A stretch of 64,000 bases of DNA from JAPLJU01 sp036725345 (GCA_036725345.1 DAIMEJ010000008.1:1-64000), one strand, 5' to 3'. Shown: positions 25,709-35,273, counted from the stretch's first letter. The notes: generated from the letters alone by a model not told the origin. Made by a program: numbers and translations.

Positions 25709-26673
25709 TGCACCGGGTGAAGGTTGTGCTTTTCGGGATCACGGTTGTCGCCCTGTTCATGTTTTCGATGACGGGGTGTTCTCTTTTCGGCGCCAAGGAT
25801 GCCTACACAAAGGACGTTGAACATCGGAAACAGCTCGAGCGCCAGAAACAGAAGGCGGCCGCGGCCACGGATGAAAAAGCCGAGAAAAAAATTCCCGAAC
25901 TGGATGCGGCGGGCTATGAAAGAATGGGCGACCAGTACATCCGGCAGGAAAACCTCGGGATGGCGTTCCTCCAGTACGAAAAATCCATCCGCATGGACCC
26001 GCAGCGGGCCGGCGTGCGGCATAAACGGGGTCTTTTGCTGCTCAAGCGGGGCTTGAATGAGGAGGCCCTCGCCGAGTTCGAGAAAATGAGGGAGATCGAC
26101 CCGGACAACCCCATGGCCTTCGAGGGAGAGGGTCGGGCCTACCTGGCGGAGGGGAAGCTCGCTGAGGCAAGGAAAGCCTTCGAGGAAGCCCTGAAAATGA
26201 ATCCCGACCTCTGGCAGTCCTATGTTTTCATCGGCGTCATGGAAGACAGGCAAAGGCGCCACGATGAGGCCATCCGAATGTACCGGAAGGCCATTGCCAT
26301 TCAGCCGAAATCGTCCGCCGTTTTCAACAACCTCGGCCTGTCGCACTTTTTCAAGGGGGAATTCGAAAAGTCCGCCGAGGCCTTCAGGCTGGCCTTGAAG
26401 CTTGACCCGGCAAACCAGAGAATTTACAACAACCTGGGTGTCGCTTTATACAAACTGGGGAACGCCGATCAGGCGCTGGAGGCCTTCAAGAAGGGAACGG
26501 ACGAGGCGAGCGCCCATAACAACATGGGCTACCTGCAGATGTCCGAGGGGAAGCTGGAGGAGGCCGTGAAGTCCTTTGAAAAGGCCATGGTCATGAAGCC
26601 CAGCTACTACGTCAGGGCCCATGAAAACATGCAGAGAATCAAATCGGCCTCGGAATTCGGGGGCCGGCCCTGA
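25708..26673 (+). CDS. TPR lipoprotein
   Basis: 321 residues with a lipobox FSMTGC near residue 23 and then about seven TPR units, e.g. ERMGDQYIRQENLGMAFLQYEKSIRMDPQRAGVRHKRGLLLLKRG and AVFNNLGLSHFFKGEFEKSAEAFRLALKLD. A second TPR lipoprotein behind TadD is common in deltaproteobacterial tad loci. It shares one base with the previous gene (TAATG), so coupled translation is expected, and it closes the locus. Confidence 0.8.
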   Translation: MHRVKVVLFGITVVALFMFSMTGCSLFGAKDAYTKDVEHRKQLERQKQKAAAATDEKAEKKIPELDAAGYERMGDQYIRQENLGMAFLQYEKSIRMDPQRAGVRHKRGLLLLKRGLNEEALAEFEKMREIDPDNPMAFEGEGRAYLAEGKLAEARKAFEEALKMNPDLWQSYVFIGVMEDRQRRHDEAIRMYRKAIAIQPKSSAVFNNLGLSHFFKGEFEKSAEAFRLALKLDPANQRIYNNLGVALYKLGNADQALEAFKKGTDEASAHNNMGYLQMSEGKLEEAVKSFEKAMVMKPSYYVRAHENMQRIKSASEFGGRP

Positions 26674-26677
26674 AAGA

Positions 26678-27583
26678 TCAGCCTTTGACGGAGCCCGCCT
26701 TCAAGCTCTGGCCGACGGGACCGCGATGGGGGGACGCAACGCCGTCTGAAAACTTCTTGTTGCGGTTTGTGTAGGCCGCTTCCACGCGCGCAAGACCCTC
26801 CGACAAAAGAGAGACGACGAATGCGACGATTACGAAGGTAGTGGTACGCGCGAGATCCTCCAATGTCGGCGCCTGGCTGTGGAAAAGGTATCTGCTGAAC
26901 ATGAGGTAGACCCCGAGCGCCACGGCGATGGATACGCCTTTTCTCCCCCACCAGATGGCGGCCAGAACGACAGGGACATAGAAGACATAGGCGTGCGCCA
27001 CGTTTGCTTTTGCAACGGCGTGATAGTAAAAAATCAAGGCACTGGCGGCAAAGAGCAGAAACGCCATGATTGAGCTTTTGTACTTCTCCAGGTCGCCGTT
27101 CATCCGGATAAGGTTCAGCATGCTGAACCTTTTGTCAAGGTCCTGACGAACCAGCTCCTCGTATCTTACCGTGATGACATGGACGGCGTAGTCGAAGATG
27201 AGCATCATCCGGTTCAGGCTTTCGATGGCCTGTTTGCGTTCATCGGCAGTAACGAAAGTCACGTGAAAGTCACTGTAGAGCCATATGTGCCGCCTCATCA
27301 GGGAGAGGGCGTATGTGGCTTCGCTGGCGCAGATGCCCTCTCGGTATCGGGCTTCGGCAAACCGTGAAAAAAACTCGCGGGCCGTCTCATAAGGTTGTTC
27401 GCTCAGGAAAATGGTCCGGAAATGGCGGTAGAATTCCTCCGCCTGGGAGATCCCGTCCTGCTCGGAAATGTCATGGTAAGACGGTGTCCGGGGGTTTTTG
27501 ATCACGTCAAAATACCACCGGACGGCGATTTCCCTGGCGTGATTCTCCGCGATATCAACTAATTTGGATGAGTATTCTCTCAC
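26678..27583 (-). CDS. RsbRD_N-like sensor with C-terminal membrane (DUF4118-like) domain
   Basis: 301 residues. The N-terminal about 160 form a helical domain of the RsbRD_N type (ENHAREIAVRWYFDVIKNPRTPSYHDISEQDGISQAEEFYRHFRTIF, ATYALSLMRRHIWLYSDF). It is followed by four TM helices (about 175-275) resembling DUF4118: FYYHAVAKANVAHAYVFYVPVVLAAIWWGRKG. This combination suggests a membrane-bound stress sensor that lacks an output domain. A close paralogue lies at 39575-40405, next to the N-ATPase operon. It is convergent with the TPR gene. Confidence 0.6.
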   Translation of the reverse strand: MREYSSKLVDIAENHAREIAVRWYFDVIKNPRTPSYHDISEQDGISQAEEFYRHFRTIFLSEQPYETAREFFSRFAEARYREGICASEATYALSLMRRHIWLYSDFHVTFVTADERKQAIESLNRMMLIFDYAVHVITVRYEELVRQDLDKRFSMLNLIRMNGDLEKYKSSIMAFLLFAASALIFYYHAVAKANVAHAYVFYVPVVLAAIWWGRKGVSIAVALGVYLMFSRYLFHSQAPTLEDLARTTTFVIVAFVVSLLSEGLARVEAAYTNRNKKFSDGVASPHRGPVGQSLKAGSVKG

Positions 27584-28069
27584 TGCTCCTGTGGCTCCTC
27601 CTCGGGCCCGTCAAGGCGATTCGAGTCCTGCCAAACTGGAAGTCCCGCCGGGGTCCGGGCCGGTACGTCAGGGCAACGCCAATCGGATTCGGTGCCAACA
27701 CCTTGAAAATCGGAATCATCGGCGCCAAACTTTAGCCCTTTGCTCCCCTCTTTATGGCTGGCCTGCCGCCTTTTTCGTTCGGTTTTTGCAGAATCCTTCT
27801 CGCGAACTTTCCGCAAATTATTCCACAGGTTAAAAGAGCAAGGGTTATGCCATCGCGGCCCCCTCGGGGAAGGATTTCCACCCGGCTTTTCAGCTTATGG
27901 CATCGCGACAAGGGGCAGGAGGCGGGGCTGGAAGAAGGTGGGCAGAAACCCTTCCTTTTCAAAGCCTTTCAGCTGTCTGTCCTTGAGGGCCTTCCCCCGG
28001 CTTCAGTCCCGCTCACGTGGTCATCGTGGTCAATACTTTGACGCAGTTGACAATGAAAGGAGGGTCAGC
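27584..28069. other. Intergenic region with no recognised gene
   Basis: About 485 nt of GC-rich DNA between divergent genes. Several ORFs of 70-150 codons run through it on both strands, but none has a plausible start or protein-like composition. It should contain the promoters of both flanking units. Confidence 0.5.
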
Positions 28070-28186
28070 ATGGCGGAGGCGTCATGTCCGCCGGCTTCCG
28101 GGCCCCCGGCACTGACGAAAATATTCCGTGGCGAGGTTTTTACCTTGTGGCCGGTTTTTTTACTGTTCAGGTGCTCCCTGGGCTGA
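28070..28186 (+). CDS. Candidate 38-residue small protein
   Basis: A short ORF with a near-perfect ribosome-binding site (GAAAGGAGG, 6-7 nt before the ATG). The protein begins MAEASCPPASGPPALTKIFR and ends in one hydrophobic stretch (VFTLWPVFLLFRC), as in a small membrane peptide. It lies 78 nt ahead of the aminotransferase gene and could be a leader peptide. I recognise no family; the evidence is RBS and position only. Confidence 0.35.
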   Translation: MAEASCPPASGPPALTKIFRGEVFTLWPVFLLFRCSLG

Positions 28187-28263
28187 CGGGGCAACGAATT
28201 TATTGTCAATCGACGGCGGAAACATTATAATTGTCTTCAGAATCAAGGAGGAGGAACCATCAC

Positions 28264-29373
28264 ATGAAAAATATGCTCGAAGGGATCGAGGAAATTCTGC
28301 TCATGGGTCCGGGGCCCTCATGCGTGCCCCCTGAAGTCTATTCCGCTCTGAGTTCAAAGACCCTGGGTCATCTGGACCCTTATTTTTTGAGAATCATGGA
28401 TGAGCTGAAGGGCATGCTCCGGACGGTCATGAACACGAAAAACGAGTTGACCATCCCCGTCTCGGGGACCGGTTCGGCGGGGATGGAGGCTTCTTTCGTG
28501 AACCTGGTGCAACCGGGCGACAGGGTCCTTGTTCTCATCAACGGCGTTTTCGGTGTCCGGATGAGGGAGGTCGCCTCGAGGCTCGGCGCGAATGTCGAGG
28601 CCATTGAGTTCACCTGGGGAACGCCGGTCGTGCCCGAGGTCGTGGAGAAGAAGCTCAAGCAGGAAACCTACCGGGTCGTCGCCATTGTCCATGCCGAGAC
28701 GTCCACGGGCGTCCGGAACCCCGTGGCCGAAATCGGTTCACTGCTCAAAGGCTCGGACACAATCTATCTCGTTGACACCGTCACCAGCCTGGGCGGGATC
28801 GAGGTCCGGATGGACGACTGGGGGATCGACGCCCTTTACAGCGGCACCCAGAAGTGTCTATCCTGCCCCCCGGGGCTTGCGCCCCTGTCATTTTCGGAAA
28901 AGGCGATGGACAGGCTCAAGGGCCGCAGGGCGAAAGTTCCCAACTGGTACCTGGATATCTCGCTCATCGCCAGCTACTGGGGCAAGAACCGTGTCTATCA
29001 CCACACGGCGCCGGTCAACATGATCTACGGTCTCTATCGGGCCCTGCAGCTCATCCTGGAAGAAGGGCTTGAGAACGTTTTCGCGCGTCACCGGCAGAAT
29101 CACCTGCTCCTGGTCAAAGGGTTTGATGAACTGGGCCTCAAGATGCTTGTGGACGAGCCTTACCGCCTGCCCATGTTGAACACGGTGCTCTGCCCGGAAG
29201 AGGTCGATGAGCTTTCGCTCAGGCGTTGCATGCGCAGCGATTTCCGAATCGAGATCGGCGGCGGCCTCGGGCCCCTGGCGGGGAAGATCTGGCGCGTCGG
29301 CCTAATGGGGCACACGGCGAGAAAGGAAAGCGTCGAGAGGCTCCTGTCGGCGCTGAGAAAACTCATGGGATGA
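28264..29373 (+). CDS. Class V aminotransferase (alanine-glyoxylate/serine-pyruvate type)
   Basis: 369 residues from an ATG behind AAGGAGGAGG. It is a PLP-dependent fold-type I enzyme of the alanine-glyoxylate/serine-glyoxylate aminotransferase group. It opens LLMGPGPSCVPPEVYSAL, has VSGTGSAGMEASFVNLVQPGDRVLVLINGVFG for phosphate binding, YLVDTVTSLGGIEVRMDDWGID (Asp contacting the pyridine N) and LYSGTQKCLSCPPGLAPLSFS with the PLP Lys (about 196). A role in glyoxylate/serine/alanine interconversion is likely; (S)-ureidoglycine or phosphonate use cannot be excluded. It stands alone. Confidence 0.88.
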   Translation: MKNMLEGIEEILLMGPGPSCVPPEVYSALSSKTLGHLDPYFLRIMDELKGMLRTVMNTKNELTIPVSGTGSAGMEASFVNLVQPGDRVLVLINGVFGVRMREVASRLGANVEAIEFTWGTPVVPEVVEKKLKQETYRVVAIVHAETSTGVRNPVAEIGSLLKGSDTIYLVDTVTSLGGIEVRMDDWGIDALYSGTQKCLSCPPGLAPLSFSEKAMDRLKGRRAKVPNWYLDISLIASYWGKNRVYHHTAPVNMIYGLYRALQLILEEGLENVFARHRQNHLLLVKGFDELGLKMLVDEPYRLPMLNTVLCPEEVDELSLRRCMRSDFRIEIGGGLGPLAGKIWRVGLMGHTARKESVERLLSALRKLMG

Positions 29374-29460
29374 CGGGTGGTCCGTTGGTGAGCCCAAAGG
29401 GCTCCATGGACATCCTTCACGCACCGAGACGAGGCCCGCTGAAAGGGCAGGGATGAACCC

Positions 29461-29646
29461 GTGAAACCGTTTACAGCCTTTGCCGTTTTTTTGTTTTCGT
29501 TGATTTCCCTGGTTCACGTGTTGCGGTTGATCTTCCGCTGGGAGATCGTCGCTGCGGGCTGGGTGGTTCCCCTCTGGTTCAGCATCCCGGGTTTCATCAT
29601 CGCGGGCGGACTGGCTTTCCTGATCTGGAAGGAGATGCGGAAGTAG
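29461..29646 (+). CDS. Small two-helix membrane protein
   Basis: 61 residues starting GTG (MKPFTAFAVFLFSLISLVHV...), two TM helices (about 5-25 and 33-56) with a charged end KEMRK. Similar short proteins of this type occur widely in deltaproteobacteria without known function. The start is not strongly supported by an RBS. A bidirectional terminator follows within 20 nt. Confidence 0.55.
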   Translation: MKPFTAFAVFLFSLISLVHVLRLIFRWEIVAAGWVVPLWFSIPGFIIAGGLAFLIWKEMRK

Positions 29647-29663
29647 GGGGAATCCCGCTACAC

Positions 29664-29720
29664 AAAAAAAGCCTCGCCCCTTCATGCCGGACCATGCGGC
29701 GAAGGGGGGAGGCTTTTTTT
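29664..29720. terminator. Bidirectional rho-independent terminator
   Basis: AAAAAAAGCCTCGCCCCTTC at 29664-29683 pairs with GAAGGGGGGAGGCTTTTTTT at 29701-29720. It has A-tract and T-tract on either side, so it stops both the plus-strand small gene and the minus-strand LysM gene. Confidence 0.9.
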
Positions 29721-29732
29721 ATAAGCGGAACT

Positions 29733-30335
29733 TTATTTCGAAACCTGGATCTTCTGGCCGGGCTGGATGGACTGCCCGGCGCTCAGGTTGTTGATGTTTT
29801 TCAGCTCCGTGACGGATATGCCGTATTTTTTTGAAATCTGGTACAGGGTCTCGCCCTTCTTCACCTCATGATAGCGCTTTTTCCCCGGCGAGGCGGTATC
29901 CTTCTTCAGTTTTTCTTTCACTGCCGGCGCCGCCGCCGGTTTTTCAGCGGGGGCCGTTTTCTTCTCGAGGGCCTCGACCCGCTTTGAAAGGGTCTCCAGT
30001 TTCTCGGCCAGCGCACCTTCGGCGCCCGTTGCCGGCACGCCCTGGAGGGCGAGGTTTTTCTCCAGGTTAATCACCCGTTCCTCCATCGCCTTGAGCCGCA
30101 TGACCTCTCCTTCCATTTTGGTGACCTTGTTCCTCATCAGATCCTGCTCCCCCGTCCCTCCCGGGCCCCTTCCGAAGAAGAAGGAAAAGAGCGCGAGCAC
30201 GAAGAAGAGCGCAATGAGCGCCCCGCCGGCGATGAGCAGAAAACGCTTGGGGCTCTTGGGGGGTTTTTTGTCCGGCGGAACGTAGATATCGTTATCCCTC
30301 AAATCCTTGAATTTGTCGTCCAGTTCATCGATCAT
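29733..30335 (-). CDS. LysM domain membrane-anchored protein
   Basis: 200 residues from an ATG with GGGAGGGATCC upstream. A cytoplasmic, proline-rich N-terminus (about 1-30) is followed by one TM helix (about 31-52, LLIAGGALIALFFVLALFSFFFG), a coiled coil (VTKMEGEVMRLKAMEERVINLEKNL, LETLSKRVEALEKK), an Ala/Pro/Lys-rich linker, and a C-terminal LysM domain (YHEVKKGETLYQISKKYGISVTELKNINNLSAGQSIQPGQKIQV). LysM binds peptidoglycan, so it is a cell-wall tether on the periplasmic side. It stands alone. Confidence 0.85.
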   Translation of the reverse strand: MIDELDDKFKDLRDNDIYVPPDKKPPKSPKRFLLIAGGALIALFFVLALFSFFFGRGPGGTGEQDLMRNKVTKMEGEVMRLKAMEERVINLEKNLALQGVPATGAEGALAEKLETLSKRVEALEKKTAPAEKPAAAPAVKEKLKKDTASPGKKRYHEVKKGETLYQISKKYGISVTELKNINNLSAGQSIQPGQKIQVSK

Positions 30336-30596
30336 TGGATCCCTCCCGAATAAAGGTTCGTCCGTTGCGCCTGTTTTGCCGTCTTTCGAACGGGATTTCA
30401 AGATGACGTCGCTCCATGCCCCGAATTTTTTTCATATATACATTATTTTCCCCGGCAGACAACAAAATTCTTTTAACCGCGCGAAAATGCAAGCCCCGGG
30501 CGGCTGATCCGCCGGACATCGGCGATGGAGCCTTCTTGACAGCGAAGGGTCATTTCACTTAATATCCAACGCCTGTTTTTCTGAAAGGAAACGATC

Positions 30597-31799
30597 ATGT
30601 CCTCGCGAGCAGCGAAGCTCAACGTCAGGGTTATCTCTGCCCTGACGCTGATTCATTTTACCGGCGATTTCTACAATTCCTTTGTGACGCCGCTCCTGCC
30701 GGTCTTCGCCGAGCGGTTCGCCCTGACGCTCACGGAGGTCGGGCTCATCGGCGGGCTGAGCCGCTTTCTCGCCTTCATCATCCAGCCCAATGTGGGCTAC
30801 CTCGCCGATCGTTACAGGACGCGGTTTTTCATCCTGGGAGGGCTTCTGATCGGGATTGTCTGCATTCCCCTCACGGGCATCGCGCCCTCGTTCCTGATGC
30901 TCCTTATGTTCGTCGCCCTGGGATCCGCCGGTTCCGCCATGTTCCACCCCTCCGTGGCGGGGATGGTGTATCCATACGCGGGTGCGCGGCTCGGCCTTTC
31001 GATGTCCATATTCAACATGGGAGGGACGCTCGCCTTCGCCCTCGGGCCGGTATTCATCGCCTGGTACGTCAGCCGCTGGGGTCTCGGTGCGATGCCCGTG
31101 ATGGTGCTTCCGGGGCTCGTCGTCATGATCTATCTCTATCTGATTGTACCTCTTCCCGACGTGGAGAGGTTTGAGAACAGGGGCTTTGTGGCGTCTCTCA
31201 GGGAGACCTTCGGCGAGATCTGGAAGTGGATCGCCCTCATCTGGCTGATCATGGTCTTTCGATCCTTCGTGGCCCACGTGTACCGGACCTTTGTCCCCGT
31301 TCTTTTCGTCCAGGAGGGGTATTCCCTGATTGCCGTCGGGGCCATGATATCCCTCTTCACGCTGGCAGGCACCCTGAGCGGTATCCTCGCAGGCTACCTT
31401 TCAGACCGTATCGGTTTCAAGAAGATCTTCTGCACAACCTACCTGCTTTCCGCGCCGGCCCTGGTTGCGGTCCTCTTCACGTCGGGGCTCTGGCTTTACC
31501 TGATGGTTTTCCTGGCCGGTTTCTTCATCATGGCGACGCTCCCCCTCGGGGTGACCATGGGGCAGGAACTCGCGCCCAAGGGCCGGTCGATGGTGGCGAG
31601 CCTCATGATGGGGTTCGCCTTCGGCCTCGGCGGGACGATGACACCCGTGGCGGGCGCTCTGGCCGACGCCTTTTCGATCCGTTCGGTTCTCGCGGGGGTC
31701 GCCCTGATCCCCGTCCTTCTCATCGGGCTTGTCTACTTTCTCCCCGAGCGAAGGGAGAGAGCCCTGGATGCCGGTGACGACCGGGCGGACCGGATTTAG
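30597..31799 (+). CDS. Major facilitator superfamily transporter
   Basis: 400 residues with about 12 TM helices. It has a loop 2-3 motif-like segment (NVGYLADRYRTRFFI), PSFLMLLMFVALGSAGSAMFHPSVAGMV in the N half and GILAGYLSDRIGFKKIF in the C half, typical of the fosmidomycin-resistance/Fsr-like group (GSAMFHP is frequent there). It could export a drug or a metabolite. The ATG follows GAAAGGAAAC. It stands alone and is convergent with the kinase-like gene. Confidence 0.85.
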   Translation: MSSRAAKLNVRVISALTLIHFTGDFYNSFVTPLLPVFAERFALTLTEVGLIGGLSRFLAFIIQPNVGYLADRYRTRFFILGGLLIGIVCIPLTGIAPSFLMLLMFVALGSAGSAMFHPSVAGMVYPYAGARLGLSMSIFNMGGTLAFALGPVFIAWYVSRWGLGAMPVMVLPGLVVMIYLYLIVPLPDVERFENRGFVASLRETFGEIWKWIALIWLIMVFRSFVAHVYRTFVPVLFVQEGYSLIAVGAMISLFTLAGTLSGILAGYLSDRIGFKKIFCTTYLLSAPALVAVLFTSGLWLYLMVFLAGFFIMATLPLGVTMGQELAPKGRSMVASLMMGFAFGLGGTMTPVAGALADAFSIRSVLAGVALIPVLLIGLVYFLPERRERALDAGDDRADRI

Positions 31800-31887
31800 C
31801 GGCATACGCCGCGGTTTTGAGTTTTGAGTTAGAAGCTAGAAGATGATTTTAATCGCAGCTCAACCATCGCCAGACCACCAAAAGAAA

Positions 31888-31928
31888 ATGGCGATCATTA
31901 CAGGAGGGGGTCTCGTAATGATCGCCAT
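31888..31928. repeat. Perfect 14-bp inverted repeat
   Basis: ATGGCGATCATTAC (31888-31901) and GTAATGATCGCCAT (31915-31928) around a purine-rich 13-nt loop. It lies between the convergent MFS and kinase-like genes. There is no T tract, so it is a hairpin or palindromic site rather than a classic terminator. Confidence 0.8.
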
Positions 31929-31972
31929 CGAGGCGGGGGGAGGTTCCCTGTCCCCTTGGACCGGACCGCAGG

Positions 31973-32800
31973 CTAATTTGCTTTTGCCCGGCGTGCGGGT
32001 TCCTCCTCCCGCAACCTTCTGTTTGCCCAGGCAAGAAAAGCGGCCTTCACGGCCTCGGCCGCCGCTTCGAGCCCTATTTTCTCAGTGTTGATGACCATGT
32101 CGTATTGAAGGGGATCCGCGGGATCCGTCTGGAAGTGTTTCTTCAGAAAGGCAAGCCGGTCGCCGTCCCTCTTCTTGATGTATTCCTCGGCCTCCTTCTT
32201 CGTGTAGCTTCGGCTCTTCATCAGGTGATGGACCCGCAGGGCCATCGGCGCGATGACCCTCAACCGGAAGGTCTCTTCTTTCGGGAGGATCATGTGGGCG
32301 CCGCGGCCCACGATGATGGCGTTGCCGTGTTTGCCGATCGTCAGGATCACCTGGGTGAGATGCCGGAAATACTCCGTGCCCGAGATGCTGCGGGCCGAGA
32401 ACATGGAGTTGACGAGGCTGTCGAGGGCCGAGACCGCTTTTTCGTCGAGGGATTCGATGACCCTGGTGCTCATCTTGGAGCTCTCGGCGACCTTCTGGAT
32501 GATCTGCCCGCCCATGAGGTCCATGCCCAGGCCTTGCGCGAGGAGCCGCGAGATTTCATTACCGCCGCTCCCGGATTCACGGGAAACGGTGAGCACAAAG
32601 GGGTATTTCGGCTTCTTTTCCTTTTTCCATTTTTCAAGCTGCTCCTCCACCAGGAGCCTGTCGACATCCACATCCCTGATCGTGACGTCGCGGGAGTAGT
32701 CCGGGCAGTTGACGTTCAAGTTCATGTCGCTGGACACGGTGTATCGCTTCTGGCAGGTGGCCCGCCAGGCACAGATGAAGCAAGCCCTTCTGTCTATCAT
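31973..32800 (-). CDS. Cytidylate kinase-like family protein with N-terminal Cys motif
   Basis: 275 residues. The N-terminus carries a Cys cluster (CFICAWRATC, then NCPDYSRD) that could bind metal. From about residue 65 there is a cytidylate-kinase-like P-loop domain: VLTVSRESGSGGNEISRLLAQGLGM, HGNAIIVGRGAHMIL, RLRVIAPMALRVHHLM and DPADPLQYDMVINTEKIG. Members of this family are widespread in anaerobes but their substrate is not settled. The gene starts 3 nt behind atpG on the same strand, so it is likely the tenth gene of the ATPase operon. Confidence 0.75.
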   Translation of the reverse strand: MIDRRACFICAWRATCQKRYTVSSDMNLNVNCPDYSRDVTIRDVDVDRLLVEEQLEKWKKEKKPKYPFVLTVSRESGSGGNEISRLLAQGLGMDLMGGQIIQKVAESSKMSTRVIESLDEKAVSALDSLVNSMFSARSISGTEYFRHLTQVILTIGKHGNAIIVGRGAHMILPKEETFRLRVIAPMALRVHHLMKSRSYTKKEAEEYIKKRDGDRLAFLKKHFQTDPADPLQYDMVINTEKIGLEAAAEAVKAAFLAWANRRLREEEPARRAKAN

Positions 32801-32803
32801 GGT

Positions 32804-33727
32804 TTATGCGCCCCCTTTCACTTTTTTGATCCTGGGTTCTGTTTCCTTGCCTTCCAGCGCCTCGAAACCGGCGACGATGTCCAGGAGCTCTTCCGTGATG
32901 ACCATCTGGCGCTGTCGGTGGAATTGCCCGAAGAGTTCCTCGAGACGCTCCTCGATGTTCTTCTCCGCGTTCTGCATGGCCGCGAGGCGGCTGGCGTTCT
33001 CGCTGGCCAGGGATTCCGCGAAGGCCCGGTAAAGCGAGACAAAGAGATATTCCCGGATGAGAGAAAGGAACAGCGTCTCCCAGTCCATGGTGAACATGGG
33101 AAGCGTCTTCGACTCCCACTTCTTCTTTTGGAGGTTTTCCAGCCACGCCCGGTCGACGGGCAGGATCCTGAGCGTTTTCGGCTGGTAATTCGCTCCGGAG
33201 ATGTATTCGTTATAGTAAAGATAAACGTGCTCGACCTGACTCTTGAAACGCCATTCCTCCAGTATCATCGTGATATCCTGGACCATGGGCGTGATCCCCG
33301 CCGTGGAGCCCGGGGTGTCGAGGATTTCCATGATCGGCTGACCCGTGTCCGCCAGGATGTCGGCGGGCCGCGACCCCACGCAGATCACGGAGCGATTCGC
33401 TTTTGGAACGCCGAGCGCTTTCATCTCATCCAGGGCGTGGTTGACAACCAGGGCGTTCAACTGGCCGCACAGCCCCTGGTCGGAACCGAAGACGATGGCG
33501 CCGATCCGGTCGATGGCGGCTTTTTTCACCCGGGGGACATCCCTCGTCATTTTTTTCAGGGCGACCTGCAGGCCCATCTCGACCGTCCGGTTGTACTCGT
33601 TGAGAGACTCGACGGCCCGCTGGTACTGCCGGATGCTCACGGCCGCCAGGGCCTTCATCGTCTTGACGACGGAGAGGAGATCCTGGGCGCTCTGTATTTT
33701 TCTCTTCAGGGCCTCAGTGGTCTGCAA
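32804..33727 (-). CDS. atpG: N-ATPase gamma subunit
   Basis: 307 residues; the gamma shaft of a rotary ATPase. N-terminal TTEALKRKIQSAQDLLSVVKTMKALAAVSI and C-terminal NAEKNIEERLEELFGQFHRQRQMVITEELLDIVAGFEALEG are the two coiled-coil helices; IVFGSDQGLCGQLNALVVNH is the usual signature. The length is slightly above F-type gamma. It overlaps atpA by 14 bp and is last of the nine N-ATPase genes. Confidence 0.9.
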   Translation of the reverse strand: MQTTEALKRKIQSAQDLLSVVKTMKALAAVSIRQYQRAVESLNEYNRTVEMGLQVALKKMTRDVPRVKKAAIDRIGAIVFGSDQGLCGQLNALVVNHALDEMKALGVPKANRSVICVGSRPADILADTGQPIMEILDTPGSTAGITPMVQDITMILEEWRFKSQVEHVYLYYNEYISGANYQPKTLRILPVDRAWLENLQKKKWESKTLPMFTMDWETLFLSLIREYLFVSLYRAFAESLASENASRLAAMQNAEKNIEERLEELFGQFHRQRQMVITEELLDIVAGFEALEGKETEPRIKKVKGGA

Positions 33728-35273
33728 GGTTCTTCTCCCCTTTCATGGCGGCCGCGGCGCTTTTCGCGACATTTCCAAGGGTGTTCTTGTCGTCCATGGT
33801 CAGTTTCGAGCCCGTCTCTATCCGGGCGCACAGGTCCCCGTGCTGCTCCAAGGCCTGCTTCCTCGCCAGGGCTTCGGCCTCCCCGATCTTTTCGGTGGGC
33901 ACTTGGTCAAAAGCGCCTCCCGTGACGGAAAGAAGCGCCGTGATCTGCTCGGAGACCCGCATGGGCTTGTACTGGGGCTGCTTCAGGATCTCCCGGATGC
34001 GCCAGCCTCTCTCCAGCACCCTCTTGGTGTTTTCGTCGAGACGGGTGCCGAAGCGGGAGAAGGTTTCCAGTTCCTCGAACTGCGAGTAGGAGATCCGCAG
34101 ATCGCCTGCGACGAAACGGTAGGCCGGCAGCTGCGCCTTGCCGCCCACGCGGGAAACGGATTTGCCCACGTCCACGGCGGGCAGGATCCCTTTCTGAAAA
34201 AGCCGGGGGGACAGGTAAATCTGGCCGTCGGTGATGGAGATCAGGTTCGTGGGGATGTAGGCCGAGATGTCCTGGGCTTCCGTCTCCGTGATGGGGAGGG
34301 CCGTGAGAGACCCGCCGCCGTTTTCTTCCCGGAGATGGGTCGAGCGCTCCAGGAGCCTGGAGTGGATGTAGAAAATGTCTCCCGGGAAGGCTTCCCGGCC
34401 CGGCGGTCGGCGCAGGAGAAGCGACAGCTCCCTGTAGGCCCTGGCATGACAGGTCAGGTCGTCGTAAATGACGAGCACGTCCCTCCCTTTTTCCATGAAG
34501 TATTCGCCGATCGAGGTCGCCGCGTAGGGGGCGATGAACTGCAGACCCGGCGGGTCTTCACCCGTGGCCACGACGACGATGGAGTAGCCCATGGCGTTGT
34601 GCTCTCTCAGGTCGGCGATGACCTTGGCGACGTCCGAGGACTTCTTGCCGATGGCGCAGTAGATACAGATGACGTTCTTGTCCCACTGGTTGATGATCGT
34701 GTCGACGGCGATGGCGGTCTTCCCCGTCTGCCGGTCCCCCACGATCAACTCCCGCTGGCCCCGTCCGATGGGGATGAGGGCGTCAATCACCTTGATCCCC
34801 GTCTGCAGGGGGACGGTCACGGGGGAACGGGCCATGACGGGCGGCGCCTCCCTCTCGACGGGCACGCGCCTGACGGCTCTCACTTCGCCCAGGTTGTCCA
34901 GCGGCTGTCCGATGGAGTCCACCACCCTCCCGATCAGCGCCTCTCCGACGGGGACGTCCAGGATCCTTCCCGTGCGGCGCACCTCGGAGCCGGCCTGGAT
35001 GTCCTCGCTCGCGCCCAGCAGAACGACGCCGATCTCCTCGGGGTCGATGTTGAAGACCTGGCCGAAGAGGTTGCCCGGGAAACGGACGATTTCTTCCGCT
35101 TTGATGTTCGGAAGCCCCGTGACGCGGGCGATCCCGTGACCGACGTAGGTCACCACGCCCACCTCGCGCTGTCTCAGCACAGCGTGCTGTTCCGCCAGCA
35201 CGGAATCGAGGGTGTCGAATGTACCATCGAGAAAGGAGGACAGCTCTTCACGCCCTGATGCTGTTGTGCTCAT
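33714..35273 (-). CDS. atpA: N-ATPase alpha subunit
   Basis: 519 residues. A non-catalytic nucleotide-binding subunit: REVGVVTYVGHGIARVTGLPNIKAEEIVRFP at the N-terminus, Walker A GDRQTGKTAIAVDTI (about 180), and the RxSR-type C-terminus SVSRVGGKAQLPAYRFVAG. It is a member of the horizontally distributed N-ATPase clade, judged by operon order and the absence of atpH (delta). It overlaps atpG and atpF by a few bases. Confidence 0.93.
   Translation of the reverse strand: MSTTASGREELSSFLDGTFDTLDSVLAEQHAVLRQREVGVVTYVGHGIARVTGLPNIKAEEIVRFPGNLFGQVFNIDPEEIGVVLLGASEDIQAGSEVRRTGRILDVPVGEALIGRVVDSIGQPLDNLGEVRAVRRVPVEREAPPVMARSPVTVPLQTGIKVIDALIPIGRGQRELIVGDRQTGKTAIAVDTIINQWDKNVICIYCAIGKKSSDVAKVIADLREHNAMGYSIVVVATGEDPPGLQFIAPYAATSIGEYFMEKGRDVLVIYDDLTCHARAYRELSLLLRRPPGREAFPGDIFYIHSRLLERSTHLREENGGGSLTALPITETEAQDISAYIPTNLISITDGQIYLSPRLFQKGILPAVDVGKSVSRVGGKAQLPAYRFVAGDLRISYSQFEELETFSRFGTRLDENTKRVLERGWRIREILKQPQYKPMRVSEQITALLSVTGGAFDQVPTEKIGEAEALARKQALEQHGDLCARIETGSKLTMDDKNTLGNVAKSAAAAMKGEKNLADH

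Noticed and set aside
27740..28186. Overlapping ORFs of 70-150 codons in the aminotransferase upstream region
   Set aside because: Composition is Arg/Pro/Ser-rich as expected of shadow frames in GC-rich DNA, and starts lack ribosome-binding sites.
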